NCBI GenBank assembly: GCA_963709645.1 | Contig: CAVPXP010000021.1 | Coordinates: forward strand, 1 to 64,000 | DNA from: DYRB01 sp963709645 | GTDB taxonomy: Bacteria > Pseudomonadota > Gammaproteobacteria > Chromatiales > Chromatiaceae | Length of the DNA: 64,000 bases | Reading direction: 5' to 3' | Made by a program: the position numbers and the translations under genes | In this document: piece by piece, positions 45,939 to 54,250 of the stretch | Layout: each line of letters opens with the position of its first letter | Numbering within the stretch: position 1 is the stretch's first letter | The notes under the pieces: generated by a model | Seen by the model: the letters and a program-made list of their open reading frames with translations, nothing else | What the model was told of the DNA's origin: nothing | Database searches by the model: none

Positions 45939-46247
45939 CGGGGACCGTCTGGTGTTAAATGAGAACGGTTCCTATTCTAAGGGTGGGGCTCGGCTTGTCA
46001 AGCGTTTATCGGATCGGGCCGGTTTGGTCTGTCGGTGTTCCATCTGGCGTTCAGCAAAGCGGATGGCGATATCGGAGTCGCCGGGCCAGGCGAAATCGGC
46101 TGGTCGAGCAACGCGATCAACCCTTGGCTGACCCTGCCCGTAAACCAGGGGAGCCAATTCTCCGCCAAGTACCCGCCGCGGCCGGAGGCCTTTCGTACAA
46201 ACCTGGCTTCTCGTGGGCCTCTTGCGACCCGCGAGTGAGTCCAGTGC
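45939..46247. other. Gap between the two feoA genes
   Basis: 309 bases. The feoA-proximal end holds the Fur-like box and an AT-rich stretch (GGTTCCTATTCTAAGG). The rest has only short frames without a recognisable protein. I see nothing else. Confidence 0.55.
45958..45976 (-). promoter_or_regulatory. Fur-like operator before feoA
   Basis: AATGAGAACGGTTCCTATT agrees with the palindromic Fur consensus (AATGAGAATGATTCTCATT-like) at about 15 of 19 positions. It lies 20 bases upstream of the feoA start. It fits iron repression of feoA-feoB-feoC. Confidence 0.5.
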
Positions 46248-46502
46248 TCAGCCCGAAATGCCTCGTCGCCGCACCCAAAGCTTCTCGGCCACGCCACTGC
46301 CGAGCGCCACGCGAGTCTCTCCGTTGGACACGACGACACCCTGCCCCCGGTGATGGAGGACGGTGACGAGGCTGCCGATGCGCAGGCCTAACCCTAGGAG
46401 TCGACGTGTCAATGCGCGCCCGCCGCAGATCTCGGCGATGTGCGCCGCCTCGCCTAGGGGTAGGTCGGCGAGGCGCAGGAGGTCGGAGTGGGACTCTTCC
46501 AA
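46248..46502 (-). CDS. Second FeoA-domain protein
   Basis: 84 residues with the FeoA pattern: HIAEICGGRALTRRLLGLGL, RIGSLVTVLHHRGQGVVVSN and TRVALGSGVAEKLWV. It is clearly paralogous to the downstream feoA. The frame opens with TTG at 46502 and has no good ribosome binding site, so the exact start is unsure. It lies about 310 bases before feoA and 86 bases after the EF-G-like gene on the same strand. Duplicate FeoA is common in purple bacteria and may work in the same transporter complex. Confidence 0.82.
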   Translation of the reverse strand: MEESHSDLLRLADLPLGEAAHIAEICGGRALTRRLLGLGLRIGSLVTVLHHRGQGVVVSNGETRVALGSGVAEKLWVRRRGISG

Positions 46503-46588
46503 AGGAGGCTCGCGGGGCTACGGCTGGGCCTGGGTGCAGGATTGTAGCCCAGGGCCACTGGGGCGGTTGGAGTGGGCTGGGTCGGCAC

Positions 46589-48658
46589 TCATACGAGGTC
46601 GAAGCGCGCAAACTGCATGCTGAACTGACCACGGCCCTGGGTCTGGCTGCGCAGGTCGGTCGCGTAGCCGAGCAGGCGCTCCAGGGGTACCTCACAGTCG
46701 ATGGTTACGTCCGTGCCCCGCGCCTCGCTGGCGCGGATCAGGGCGTGCCGGGCCTGGAGGTCGCCCAGCACTGCCCCAAGGTTGTCCTGGGGCACCACGG
46801 CCTCCACCGCCATCACCGGCCGCAGGAGGGCGGGGCCGGCCGCCGCCACGGCCTTGGCCAGGGCCCGACCCGCAGCGGCTGCGAGGGCGTCAGCCGTGGA
46901 CGACGGGCCGAATAGCTCCACTTCGACTACCTGGATTTCGACGTCCTCGATCGGAGTCCCCTGCAAGGGGCCGGCCGCTAGCCCACGCCGAATCCCCTCC
47001 TCGACGGCCTGGAACTGGACCGGGGTGAGCTGCGTGCCCGCCGGAAGGATACGAGGCTGTACGATCACCCGATTTCCGGCAGCCCGTTGGCGTGGTCTGA
47101 CCGCCGCCACAACCCTTGCGCGCAGGCCTGGGCCTCGCTGATCGGGCAGGGCGGGGGGCGCGAAAAGCACATTTCCCTCGGCGGGGGCCAGGATGGTCTC
47201 ACGTACTGCGACCGCCGGGCGGCCGCTGCGTACCCCCACCCCGTACTCCCGTTCCAGGCGCTCGATCACGATCTGTAGGTGAAGCTCGCCCATGCCGCGC
47301 AACAGGCGTTGGCCCGTCTCGGGATCCTCTTCGACCTTGAGGGTCGGGTCCTCTTGCTCGACCTTGTCCAGGGCCTCCAGCAGCTTGTCCTCGTCGGTTC
47401 CAAGGGCTGGCTCAATGGCTAGACTCAGGACCGGGGCGCGCAGCTCGATGCGCTCTAGGCGAAGCAGGTGCCCAGGGCGGCAAAGGGTGTCGCCGGTGGT
47501 GGCGAAGCGCAGCCCGGCCAACAGGACAATCTGCCCGGGCTCGGCGACCTCGAGTTTGGCCTTTTTTCCGGCATCCACGTCGAAGATCCGCGCCACCTGC
47601 TCCTTGATGGTGCGCCCGTCTGAGGTGATGAACTCAACCTGGTCTCCGGGGTGCAGTCGGTTGCGGTAGACCCGGGTAAAGACGTGGCGGCGTCCCTCCC
47701 ACATCTGCACCTTGAAGGCCAGCGCGACCAGGGACCCTGCATCACCCAGCGCCACGGTCTCAGAGGTCCCGTCCGGGCGCGTCGCCTCCGCCGGGGGACG
47801 GTCCAGGGGTGCGGGGAGGAAGTCGACGGCCCCGTCGAGCAACGGCTGGACCCCCAGGTTGCGGAGTGCGCTGCCGCCATAGCAGGGGCAGAGTCGGCCG
47901 GCCAGGGTTCCCTTGCGCAGGACGGCCCTGATCGCAGCTGGGTCCGGGTCTTCCCCGGCTAGGACAAGCTCGGCTAGGGCCTCGTTGAGTTCCGCCGCAG
48001 CCAGGAGCAGCGCCTCGCGATGCGCCTGGACGCTGTCCCATAGCTCCGCCGGGCAGGGCGTGATGAGGAGGTCCCGCCCCTGGTCTCCGGTGAAGCGGAT
48101 CAGGGTGCGGTCGATGAGGTGGATGACAGCCGCCTCGGCAGCTGCCGTGCCATCCCAGGGCAGCGGGACCGTCACGGGCACCGGCTCGGCTTTGAGGCGG
48201 GCACGGATGTGCGCCAAGGCGTGGCCAAAGTCCGCGCCGGGACGGTCCATCTTGTTGACGAAGAAGAGCACCGGCAGATTGAAACGGGAACGCTGGCGCC
48301 ATACGGTCTCAGTTTGGGGCTCGACCCCGCGTACCCCATCCAGCACCAGGATGCAGCCGTCGAGGACGCGCATGGAGCGCTCCACCTCGATGGTAAAATC
48401 GACGTGGCCCGGGGTATCGACGATCTGCAGGGTGTGACCGCGCCAGGGGGCCTTGGTGACGGCTGAGGTGATGGTGATGCCGTGGCTCTGCTCCTCGGCC
48501 ATGTAGTCCATGTGGGCTGCGCCCTCGTGGACCTCGCCGATCTTGTGCGAGGCGCCGGTGTAGTAGAGGATGCGCTCTGTCAGCGTGGTCTTGCCGGCGT
48601 CCACATGGGCCGCCACGCCGATGTTGCGGACGTGCGCGAGTTGATCGGATTTGTTCAT
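46589..48658 (-). CDS. Elongation factor G paralogue
   Basis: 689 residues. GTPase motifs are intact: G1 AAHVDAGKTTLTERILYYTG, G2 region EEQSHGITITSA, G3 DTPGHVDF and G4 NKMDRPGADFG. Domains II-V follow, with LLRGMGELHLQIVIERLERE of domain III. The QEQERGITI segment usual in canonical EF-G is altered to EEQSHGITI. The gene also stands away from the rpsL-rpsG-tuf operon, so it is probably a second EF-G rather than the main FusA. A paralogue could act in recycling or translocation under stress. It is divergent from the L,D-transpeptidase gene. Confidence 0.85.
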   Translation of the reverse strand: MNKSDQLAHVRNIGVAAHVDAGKTTLTERILYYTGASHKIGEVHEGAAHMDYMAEEQSHGITITSAVTKAPWRGHTLQIVDTPGHVDFTIEVERSMRVLDGCILVLDGVRGVEPQTETVWRQRSRFNLPVLFFVNKMDRPGADFGHALAHIRARLKAEPVPVTVPLPWDGTAAAEAAVIHLIDRTLIRFTGDQGRDLLITPCPAELWDSVQAHREALLLAAAELNEALAELVLAGEDPDPAAIRAVLRKGTLAGRLCPCYGGSALRNLGVQPLLDGAVDFLPAPLDRPPAEATRPDGTSETVALGDAGSLVALAFKVQMWEGRRHVFTRVYRNRLHPGDQVEFITSDGRTIKEQVARIFDVDAGKKAKLEVAEPGQIVLLAGLRFATTGDTLCRPGHLLRLERIELRAPVLSLAIEPALGTDEDKLLEALDKVEQEDPTLKVEEDPETGQRLLRGMGELHLQIVIERLEREYGVGVRSGRPAVAVRETILAPAEGNVLFAPPALPDQRGPGLRARVVAAVRPRQRAAGNRVIVQPRILPAGTQLTPVQFQAVEEGIRRGLAAGPLQGTPIEDVEIQVVEVELFGPSSTADALAAAAGRALAKAVAAAGPALLRPVMAVEAVVPQDNLGAVLGDLQARHALIRASEARGTDVTIDCEVPLERLLGYATDLRSQTQGRGQFSMQFARFDLV

Positions 48659-48679
48659 CGAATGAGGTTAGGCAGCATC

Positions 48680-49698
48680 ATGAAGTACGGCGTAAAGATA
48701 ACGACCACCCGGTCTCGACGGCGGTCCCGGCAGGGGCCCAGCGGGCATCGGCGGCAGGGCTCGTCCTGCTGGCATTGGGCGGGATCCCGGGCGGCACGAC
48801 GGGCGTCCAAGCGGAGACCTTCCGCCTGGCCAGCCCGAGCGACGGGGTGATCGGCGCGCCATTCTATGTAAAGACCAGGCGTGAGGACACGCTGCTGGAT
48901 ATCGCGCGCCACAACGACCTTGGCTATGACGACATGAACGTCGCCAACCCCAAGGTCGATATGTGGGTACCGGGGGCTGGAGCCGATGTCGCTGGTGCCG
49001 ACCCTCTATGTACTCCCCCAGGCGCCGCGCCAGGGCATCGTGCTGAATGTGCCGGAGAAGCGCATGTACTTCTATCCCCCGGACGGGGACGGCACGACGG
49101 TCGACGACTTATGCAATTAGCATCGGGCGGGAAGGGTGGAACACGCCCTCTCGGGACCTTCAAGATCACCGGCAAGGTCAAGGATCCCACCTGGACCCCG
49201 CCCTCGTCGATCCATGCCGAGCGCGCCGCGGAGGGGCGCGCGCCGTTGCCGGCGGTTGTCCCGGCCGGGCCGGATAACCCGCTGGGCCAGTATGCGATGC
49301 GCCTGAGCGCTCCTAGCGTCCTCATCCATGGGACGAGCAAGCCCTGGGGGCTTGGGATGCAGGTCACCCACGGTTGCATTCGAATGTACCCGGAGGATAT
49401 CGAGCAGTTGTTCGGCAGGGTGTCCGTCAATACCCCTGTGACCATCGTCGATCAGCCGTTCAAAGTCGGCTGGTTGGGCGACGATCTCTACCTGGAAGTG
49501 CACATCGCGGCGGACGACGATAAGGGTAAGGATCGTGACCCTAGAGCGATCGTGCCAGGGACAGTAGCGAATGTGGCGGGGGTCTACGTTGACTGGGATG
49601 CGGTGCGAAGGGCGCGGGACGAGAACACCGGCCTCCCGGTGTTGGTGGGAGGCCGGCGAAGTTCAGCCGACTGGCTTCACTTGGACATGATCTTCTGA
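48680..49698 (+). pseudogene. L,D-transpeptidase (ErfK/YbiS type), frame interrupted
   Basis: The catalytic core is intact: LIHGTSKPWGLGMQVTHGCI plus RMYPEDIEQLF holds the HGCxR Cys nucleophile of YkuD enzymes. The N-terminus has a hydrophobic signal-like stretch (AAGLVLLALGGIPGG). The middle matches family motifs in other frames (VPTLYVLPQAPRQGIVLNVP, TTYAISIGREGW). The frame changes before about 48775 and near 49000, 49105 and 49145. Such enzymes crosslink peptidoglycan or attach Braun lipoprotein. The end runs 22 bases into the convergent lpp gene, and the last 15 codons overlap its terminator-like stem, so the true stop may be earlier. Confidence 0.75.
49628..49656 (-). terminator. Stem-loop after lpp, possible terminator
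   Basis: Perfect 10-bp stem CCGGCCTCCC/GGGAGGCCGG with a 9-base loop, about 20 bases after the lpp stop on the minus strand. It lies within the L,D-transpeptidase reading frame. The T tract is weak (TGTTCTCG). Confidence 0.5.
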
Positions 49699-49883
49699 TA
49701 CATGCGATTGACGCGATCGGTGTTCGCGTCGCAGCAGGCCTGGGCGGCGTTGGCTCTGTCCAGCGCTTGCTGGGCCAGCGCCTTGGCCTCTTCGACCTGG
49801 GCGGTGGTGGCGCAGCCACCGAGGATGCCGGCGGTCAAAACGGCGACGGCGGTCAGGGAAACGAGCTTGACGGTCTTCTGCAT
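49677..49883 (-). CDS. lpp: Lpp-like alanine-zipper outer-membrane lipoprotein
   Basis: 68 residues from the ATG at 49883 (GGAGA upstream). Lipoprotein signal with lipobox ILGGC (Cys24), then a short Ala-rich heptad helix (VEEAKALAQQALDRANAAQ). The C-terminal residue is Lys (MYQKIMSK), as in Braun lipoprotein, where it is bonded to meso-diaminopimelate of peptidoglycan. A convergent L,D-transpeptidase gene overlaps its 3' end by 22 bases, which supports the attachment model. Confidence 0.83.
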   Translation of the reverse strand: MQKTVKLVSLTAVAVLTAGILGGCATTAQVEEAKALAQQALDRANAAQACCDANTDRVNRMYQKIMSK

Positions 49884-50328
49884 TGGAAATATCTCCATAG
49901 ATGTTATGCCGAACGGCCCCCTTTGTATAACACAACGTCAGGGTTTTTCCTAACCCCCCGACGGGGCGCAGCCCCGCTCTGGCAGGCTCAGTGACCCGGT
50001 GCGTCGGCGGAGCAATCCGCCAAAGGGTAATCAAATTGTTTGCCACTCCAAGGGAAAATGCAATCTCTCGTTCCTGGGTTTTCAACGGCTTAGATGGAGG
50101 CACCCAAGGGGTTGCCGCGAAACCCCCGCTGGCGTTTGGGATCTGAGACGTTTTTCTCGCGGGGTCAATGAGTTGGCCAAGTTCAAAGAGTCTGACACCA
50201 AGGCCGACCATTGGGCGTGATGTCCGGCCGCACGGCAGGCATCGGACACGACTGGAGTGCTGTCCGAGGCTTTACCGGGCACCGCGAAGCACCCTGGCCG
50301 TCTCCATCATCCAGCCCTAGAGGGGACC
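49884..50328. other. Intergenic region between lpp and the chorismate-lyase-like gene
   Basis: 445 bases without a gene I can support. On the lpp side TTGTGTTATACAAAG near 49920-49935 could contain its promoter. The rest has only short frames; I see no hairpin or repeat worth naming. Confidence 0.45.
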
Positions 50329-50928
50329 ATGGTCGAGCGCTACTACGATAAGCCGAGCGCGGGCGATGCGCCGATCCCCTTCCGGTGCGACGGGTTCCAG
50401 CGCGGCGGCGCGATTCCCCGCTCTGGGGGGGGCGGGCTCCCGCTGGTCAGCCTGCCCCCCTTTCTACGTGCCCTTCTGGTCACCGACGGGACCGTCACCA
50501 AGATCATCGAGGCGTATTTCTGGGAGCCGGTCGCGGTAGATACCTTAGTTCAGGACCTGACGCGCGCCGAGCGCAACATCCCTTGGGTTGAGGTTGCCGC
50601 GGGCGATCCGGTGCTGGTCCGTCAGGCGCAGCTGCGCGGGACCGACAGCGGCAAGGTCTATGCCACCGCTTTCTCCGTGATTCGCACCGAGCGCGTCCCA
50701 TCGGCCTTTCGCCAACGCCTTATCGACCGGGAGATCGGCATCGGGGTCCTGATCCGCGACAGCGGGTTGGAGAGCTACCGGGAGGTAATGGAGATCGGCG
50801 CTGCGGATGTGGATGCGGACACCCCGGGTCCCGGGAGTGACCGCGTCTTTCGTACCTACCGGATCATCATCGACGGGGTCCCGGTGATCCTGATCACAGA
50901 GACGTTTCCCCTTGCGCTTTATGTCTGA
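50329..50928 (+). CDS. Chorismate pyruvate-lyase-like protein (DUF98 type)
   Basis: 199 residues from the ATG at 50329 (AGAGGGGACC upstream). The fold features are LPPFLRALLVTDGTVTKIIE and EAYFWEPVAVDTLVQDL, then LVRQAQLRGTDSGKVYATAF, VPSAFRQRLIDREIGIG and YRIIIDGVPVILITETFP. This matches the DUF98/UbiC-like family, some of which release 4-hydroxybenzoate from chorismate. No ubiA lies adjacent, so the role is not certain. Confidence 0.75.
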   Translation: MVERYYDKPSAGDAPIPFRCDGFQRGGAIPRSGGGGLPLVSLPPFLRALLVTDGTVTKIIEAYFWEPVAVDTLVQDLTRAERNIPWVEVAAGDPVLVRQAQLRGTDSGKVYATAFSVIRTERVPSAFRQRLIDREIGIGVLIRDSGLESYREVMEIGAADVDADTPGPGSDRVFRTYRIIIDGVPVILITETFPLALYV

Positions 50929-51005
50929 AGCGGCAGGCCGAATACGAGGCAGGTCTTGATACCCCCCAGGCCGCTCGACCGCCCGCACCGGGTCCCCGCA
51001 GGGTT

Positions 51006-51395
51006 CTACTCCGACCGACCCGAGACAGTCTCCTCCAACTCCATCCGCTCTATGTCCGCCAGGGTGACATGGCGCCCATCGAGCGTGCGGAAGAAGCGCC
51101 CAAGCACGTCCTCGCGGCGTGCCCTGTAGGTGACGGTTTTCCCGGTGTTGGCGTTGATGACGCGCACGGTGATTACCTCGCGTTCCGCTTTCCACCCTTC
51201 GAAGAGATATACGCCGGTACCCGCGACCATTACCGCCACCAGGCCATAGGCGAGCGCCCGCAGCATTCCAACAGGGACCAAGGGTGCCCGCCTCGCCGGC
51301 AAGGGGGCGGCTTGGCCCCTGCCCCGCAGCCGTGTGCGGATGACGAGCCAGGCAAGCGCCACGACGACTGCGGTGATGAGGATCTTGCCAAACAT
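51006..51395 (-). CDS. Membrane protein of unknown function
   Basis: 129 residues from the ATG at 51395 (CTTTAGTCGAG upstream). It has two transmembrane helices: ILITAVVVALAWLVI near the N-terminus and MLRALAYGLVAVMVAGTGVY in the middle. They are separated by an Arg/Pro-rich loop. A C-terminal soluble part follows (VRVINANTGKTVTYRARRED, GRHVTLADIERMELEE). No family recognised. It lies convergent to the chorismate-lyase-like gene and divergent from the ankyrin gene. Confidence 0.7.
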   Translation of the reverse strand: MFGKILITAVVVALAWLVIRTRLRGRGQAAPLPARRAPLVPVGMLRALAYGLVAVMVAGTGVYLFEGWKAEREVITVRVINANTGKTVTYRARREDVLGRFFRTLDGRHVTLADIERMELEETVSGRSE

Positions 51396-51557
51396 CTCGA
51401 CTAAAGGTATCACGCGCGCCTGGCCCGGACCATGCGTCGGGGGCACCTTGCCCCTGTCCCGTCGCGGCCTTACCATGCCAACCCCGGCCGGGTCCGGACG
51501 CGTGACTCGCCCGCGCCCGATGAGCGCCCAACTGCGGACTGAACGGATCTGCGACCG

Positions 51558-52274
51558 ATGACCTCGCTCTCTCTCGCACGCCGAATTGCCCGGGCGGTCG
51601 CGGCCTGCGCCTGCCTCGTCGCCATGTTGGCCGCCTGCAGTCCGCCGCAGCTGCCGACGGTGCCTCTGTATCGCGCGCTCCAGGTGGGCGATCTCGACCA
51701 GATCAAGCGTCACCTGTATCACGGGAGCGAGATCAATAGCGCCGACGGTGCGGGGGACTACCCGCTCCATGTGGCCGCGCGCAATGCGCAGGTCGCCATC
51801 ACGCGCGTCCTGCTGGATCATGGGGCGAAACTTGACGTCCGCGACGCCAATGGCCGCACGCCCCTGCACCTGGCCCTGGCGGGGGGCCGCGCCGAATTGG
51901 CGGAGATGATCTTCGACGCGGGTGCCGCGGACTCCCCTCAGGCGCTGCTCTTCGCCCTGGTGCGGGAGGGCAGCGCCGACCGGGATGCGCTGAATCTGCT
52001 ACGCAGGCGCGGGGCCGACCTCAATGCCCTCGACGACACCGGCCAAGCCCCGCTGCACTTGGCTGTGGGTGCGGGGCGGGTCGCCTTGGCCAAACGGCTG
52101 ATCCTGGCCGGGGCCGATACCAGCCTGCCCGATGCCGACGGCCAAACCCCCCTAAGCCTGGCCTTGATGAGGGGGGGCGATGTCGACCTGGTCCGGATGC
52201 TGCGCCAATATGGGGCGCGCGCCCCGGGGCCGGGGCCGGACGGCCAAACGTCGGCAGTGCCCATACTCAGATAG
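51558..52274 (+). CDS. Ankyrin-repeat lipoprotein
   Basis: 238 residues. The signal sequence ends in a lipobox LAAC, so the mature protein is anchored to a membrane on the periplasmic side. Ankyrin repeats follow: GAGDYPLHVAARNAQVAITR, ANGRTPLHLALAGGRAELAE, DTGQAPLHLAVGAGRVALAK and DGQTPLSLALMRGGDVDLVR. Repeats of this kind mediate protein-protein binding. It precedes two small genes on the same strand; partners are unknown. Confidence 0.85.
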   Translation: MTSLSLARRIARAVAACACLVAMLAACSPPQLPTVPLYRALQVGDLDQIKRHLYHGSEINSADGAGDYPLHVAARNAQVAITRVLLDHGAKLDVRDANGRTPLHLALAGGRAELAEMIFDAGAADSPQALLFALVREGSADRDALNLLRRRGADLNALDDTGQAPLHLAVGAGRVALAKRLILAGADTSLPDADGQTPLSLALMRGGDVDLVRMLRQYGARAPGPGPDGQTSAVPILR

Positions 52275-52328
52275 AGTCAGCTCCCGTCCACGACTCGACA
52301 CCGACAGCCTCAGAGGAGATTAGCGAAC

Positions 52329-52637
52329 ATGGCGGAGAAGCCGGAAGACCTGACCGTCTCCTACAGTGAGGGCGGCATCCAAACAGTTCAGGAGCTGGAC
52401 AAGGTAATCCTGTCAAAGGGGGCCTGGACCACAATCCTGTTCCGCTACCGCGACTGGGAACGGGCCAAGGAGGCCTGGGGTCCGGAGAAGTACAGCATCC
52501 GTCGCTATCAGAAGCGTGGTGGCGAGTTCCGCCAGCAGTCCAAGTTCAACATCTCCAGTCGCGCCCAGGCGCAGGCCATCGTCGCGGCCCTGCAAGGCTG
52601 GCTGGACACGGCACCGTCCAGCGGGGAGGGAGCATGA
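52329..52637 (+). CDS. Small conserved-looking protein of unknown function
   Basis: 102 residues, soluble, beta-rich at the start (LTVSYSEGGIQTVQELDKVI) and then WTTILFRYRDWERAKEAWG and YSIRRYQKRGGEFRQQSKFN. It ends in a helix (AQAQAIVAALQGWL). I do not recognise the family. AGAGGAGATTAGCGAAC before the ATG is a strong ribosome binding site. Its stop overlaps the start of the next lipoprotein gene by four bases (ATGA), so the two are translationally coupled. Confidence 0.78.
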   Translation: MAEKPEDLTVSYSEGGIQTVQELDKVILSKGAWTTILFRYRDWERAKEAWGPEKYSIRRYQKRGGEFRQQSKFNISSRAQAQAIVAALQGWLDTAPSSGEGA

Positions 52638-53548
52638 TGAGCGGTGCCCTGCGCTGGATTTTGTGCGTAACCGCCGCCGTCAGCCTCAGCGGCTGTCTCG
52701 ACATGGAGAAGGTCGTCCATATCAAGCCGGACGGGAGCGGGTTCGTCGAGGAACGAATGCTCATGAAGAGGGATGCCCTTGCGATGATGCAGGGCATGGC
52801 CAAAATGGCCCCCCAGCCCGGCAACGAGGGCGGTTTCCAGTTGCTGGACAGGGATCGATTGGAGGCCGAGGCAACCACCATGGGACCGGGTGTGACCCTG
52901 ATCTCTGCCGAGGCCCTGTCCACCCCCGAAGGTGAGGGTTATGTCGCCCGCTACGCATTCGCCGACGTCAACCAGTTGACCCTGGACCAGAATCCCAATC
53001 AGCCGGCCTCCGGGGAGGCAGCGGCTCAGGTTGGCCCGCCCGGTAACGACGCTGGCCCAGATACCGCCCCAGACCCAGCCTCAGGCAGCGTGGAGACGGG
53101 CGAGCCTCCTGTCAGGAAGAGGGAGGCAATCCGTTTTGATCTCCGCCAGGGTGATCAGCCGGTGCTGACCATCAGGTCCCCCAAGCAGGGTAAGGCCACA
53201 CCCGCGGATGCGACAGCGGCCGAAGCGGCCCCCGCCGCCCTACCCGACGGGCCTGAGAGGCAGATGGCACTGCAGATGATGCAGCAGATCTTCAAAGGGA
53301 TGCATGTGGCCGTCCGAGTTGAGGTGGATGGTGAGATCACCGAAACCAACGCCAGCTTTCGAGATGGCTCCCTCGTGACCCTGATGGACATCCAGTTCGA
53401 CCAGATCCTCGCGGACCCAGAGCGCTTGGAGCGACTGGCCCTAGCACAGCCCGAGGGCATCGAGCAGGTCAAGGCCCTGATGCAGGACCTGCCCGGCGTC
53501 AAGGTCGAGCTGAACGACCCGGTCCAGATCCGGTTCGCGCCCCGCTGA
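52634..53548 (+). CDS. Lipoprotein of unknown function
   Basis: 304 residues. Lipobox LSGC near residue 21, so it is lipid-anchored on the periplasmic side. The first half has VVHIKPDGSGFVEERMLMKR. The middle is a low-complexity Pro/Ala/Asp region (about residues 120-165). The last half is charged helix (MQQIFKGMHVAVRVEVDGEI). No known domain found. It overlaps the small gene upstream by four bases and ends before hypA. Confidence 0.75.
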   Translation: MMSGALRWILCVTAAVSLSGCLDMEKVVHIKPDGSGFVEERMLMKRDALAMMQGMAKMAPQPGNEGGFQLLDRDRLEAEATTMGPGVTLISAEALSTPEGEGYVARYAFADVNQLTLDQNPNQPASGEAAAQVGPPGNDAGPDTAPDPASGSVETGEPPVRKREAIRFDLRQGDQPVLTIRSPKQGKATPADATAAEAAPAALPDGPERQMALQMMQQIFKGMHVAVRVEVDGEITETNASFRDGSLVTLMDIQFDQILADPERLERLALAQPEGIEQVKALMQDLPGVKVELNDPVQIRFAPR

Positions 53549-53760
53549 TGGCGGGCTCTGGACCCGCGGGCGCCCTTCACCGTGGGTGCTTGTTCGAGGC
53601 CAGGGCGCGGCGCCCTGGTTCGGGCCTCTAGTGACCCGTCCGCCGACCCTGACCTGGATGTCGCCGCCGGGACACCACAGGATCGCCGCCTTGGCCCAGA
53701 GGTACCGGCAGATCGCCGCGTCCCGGCCGACAACACAGGCCCACTATACGGTCGCCGACC

Positions 53761-54195
53761 ATGCATGAGCTTTCCGTCTGCCTCTCCCTGCTCGACCAGG
53801 TCCAGTCCGTCGCACGCAAGCACGGTGCGACGCGGGTCGAACGTATTCTGTTGCGCATCGGACCCCTGTCCGGGGTTGAAGGTGAGCTGCTGCGCAGCGC
53901 CTACCCCCTGGCAGCGGCCGGGACGGTTGCCGAGGGCGCAGTCCTCGACATCGAGCCCGCCGCGGTCCGGGTACGCTGCACCCACTGCGGCGCCGAGTCC
54001 GACGCTGCCGCCAATCGCCTGCTCTGCGCCGCCTGCGGAAGCCACCACACGCGGCTTATCAGCGGCGACGAACTGCTCTTGGCGCGGGTCGAACTGACTA
54101 TTCCCGACGTCGGCCCGGGCACCGACCCGGACCCTGGTCTGGACACGGACGGGGACGGGCAGCTCGATCAAGTGCCCGCGAATTCGCTAAACTGA
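53761..54195 (+). CDS. hypA: Hydrogenase nickel-insertion protein HypA, with EF-hand-like tail
   Basis: 144 residues. HypA starts with the nickel-binding MHELSVC. The zinc site is the pair CTHC (73-76) and CAAC (89-92). It delivers Ni to NiFe-hydrogenase large subunits. The C-terminus has an extra 30 residues, including DTDGDGQLD (128-136), which has the DxDxDG form of a calcium-binding loop; canonical HypA ends before this. hypB follows 55 bases downstream. No hydrogenase structural gene is in the window. Confidence 0.92.
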   Translation: MHELSVCLSLLDQVQSVARKHGATRVERILLRIGPLSGVEGELLRSAYPLAAAGTVAEGAVLDIEPAAVRVRCTHCGAESDAAANRLLCAACGSHHTRLISGDELLLARVELTIPDVGPGTDPDPGLDTDGDGQLDQVPANSLN

Positions 54196-54250
54196 CGCCA
54201 ACCCAGTCAGGCCCGCGGCCAGTCCTCCGCGGGCCCCATCGGAGCCAACC

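Noticed and set aside
48659..48700. A possible small gene between the EF-G-like gene and the L,D-transpeptidase
   Set aside because: The ATG at 48680 reads into the transpeptidase region and fits that gene's start with a frame error better than a separate small gene.
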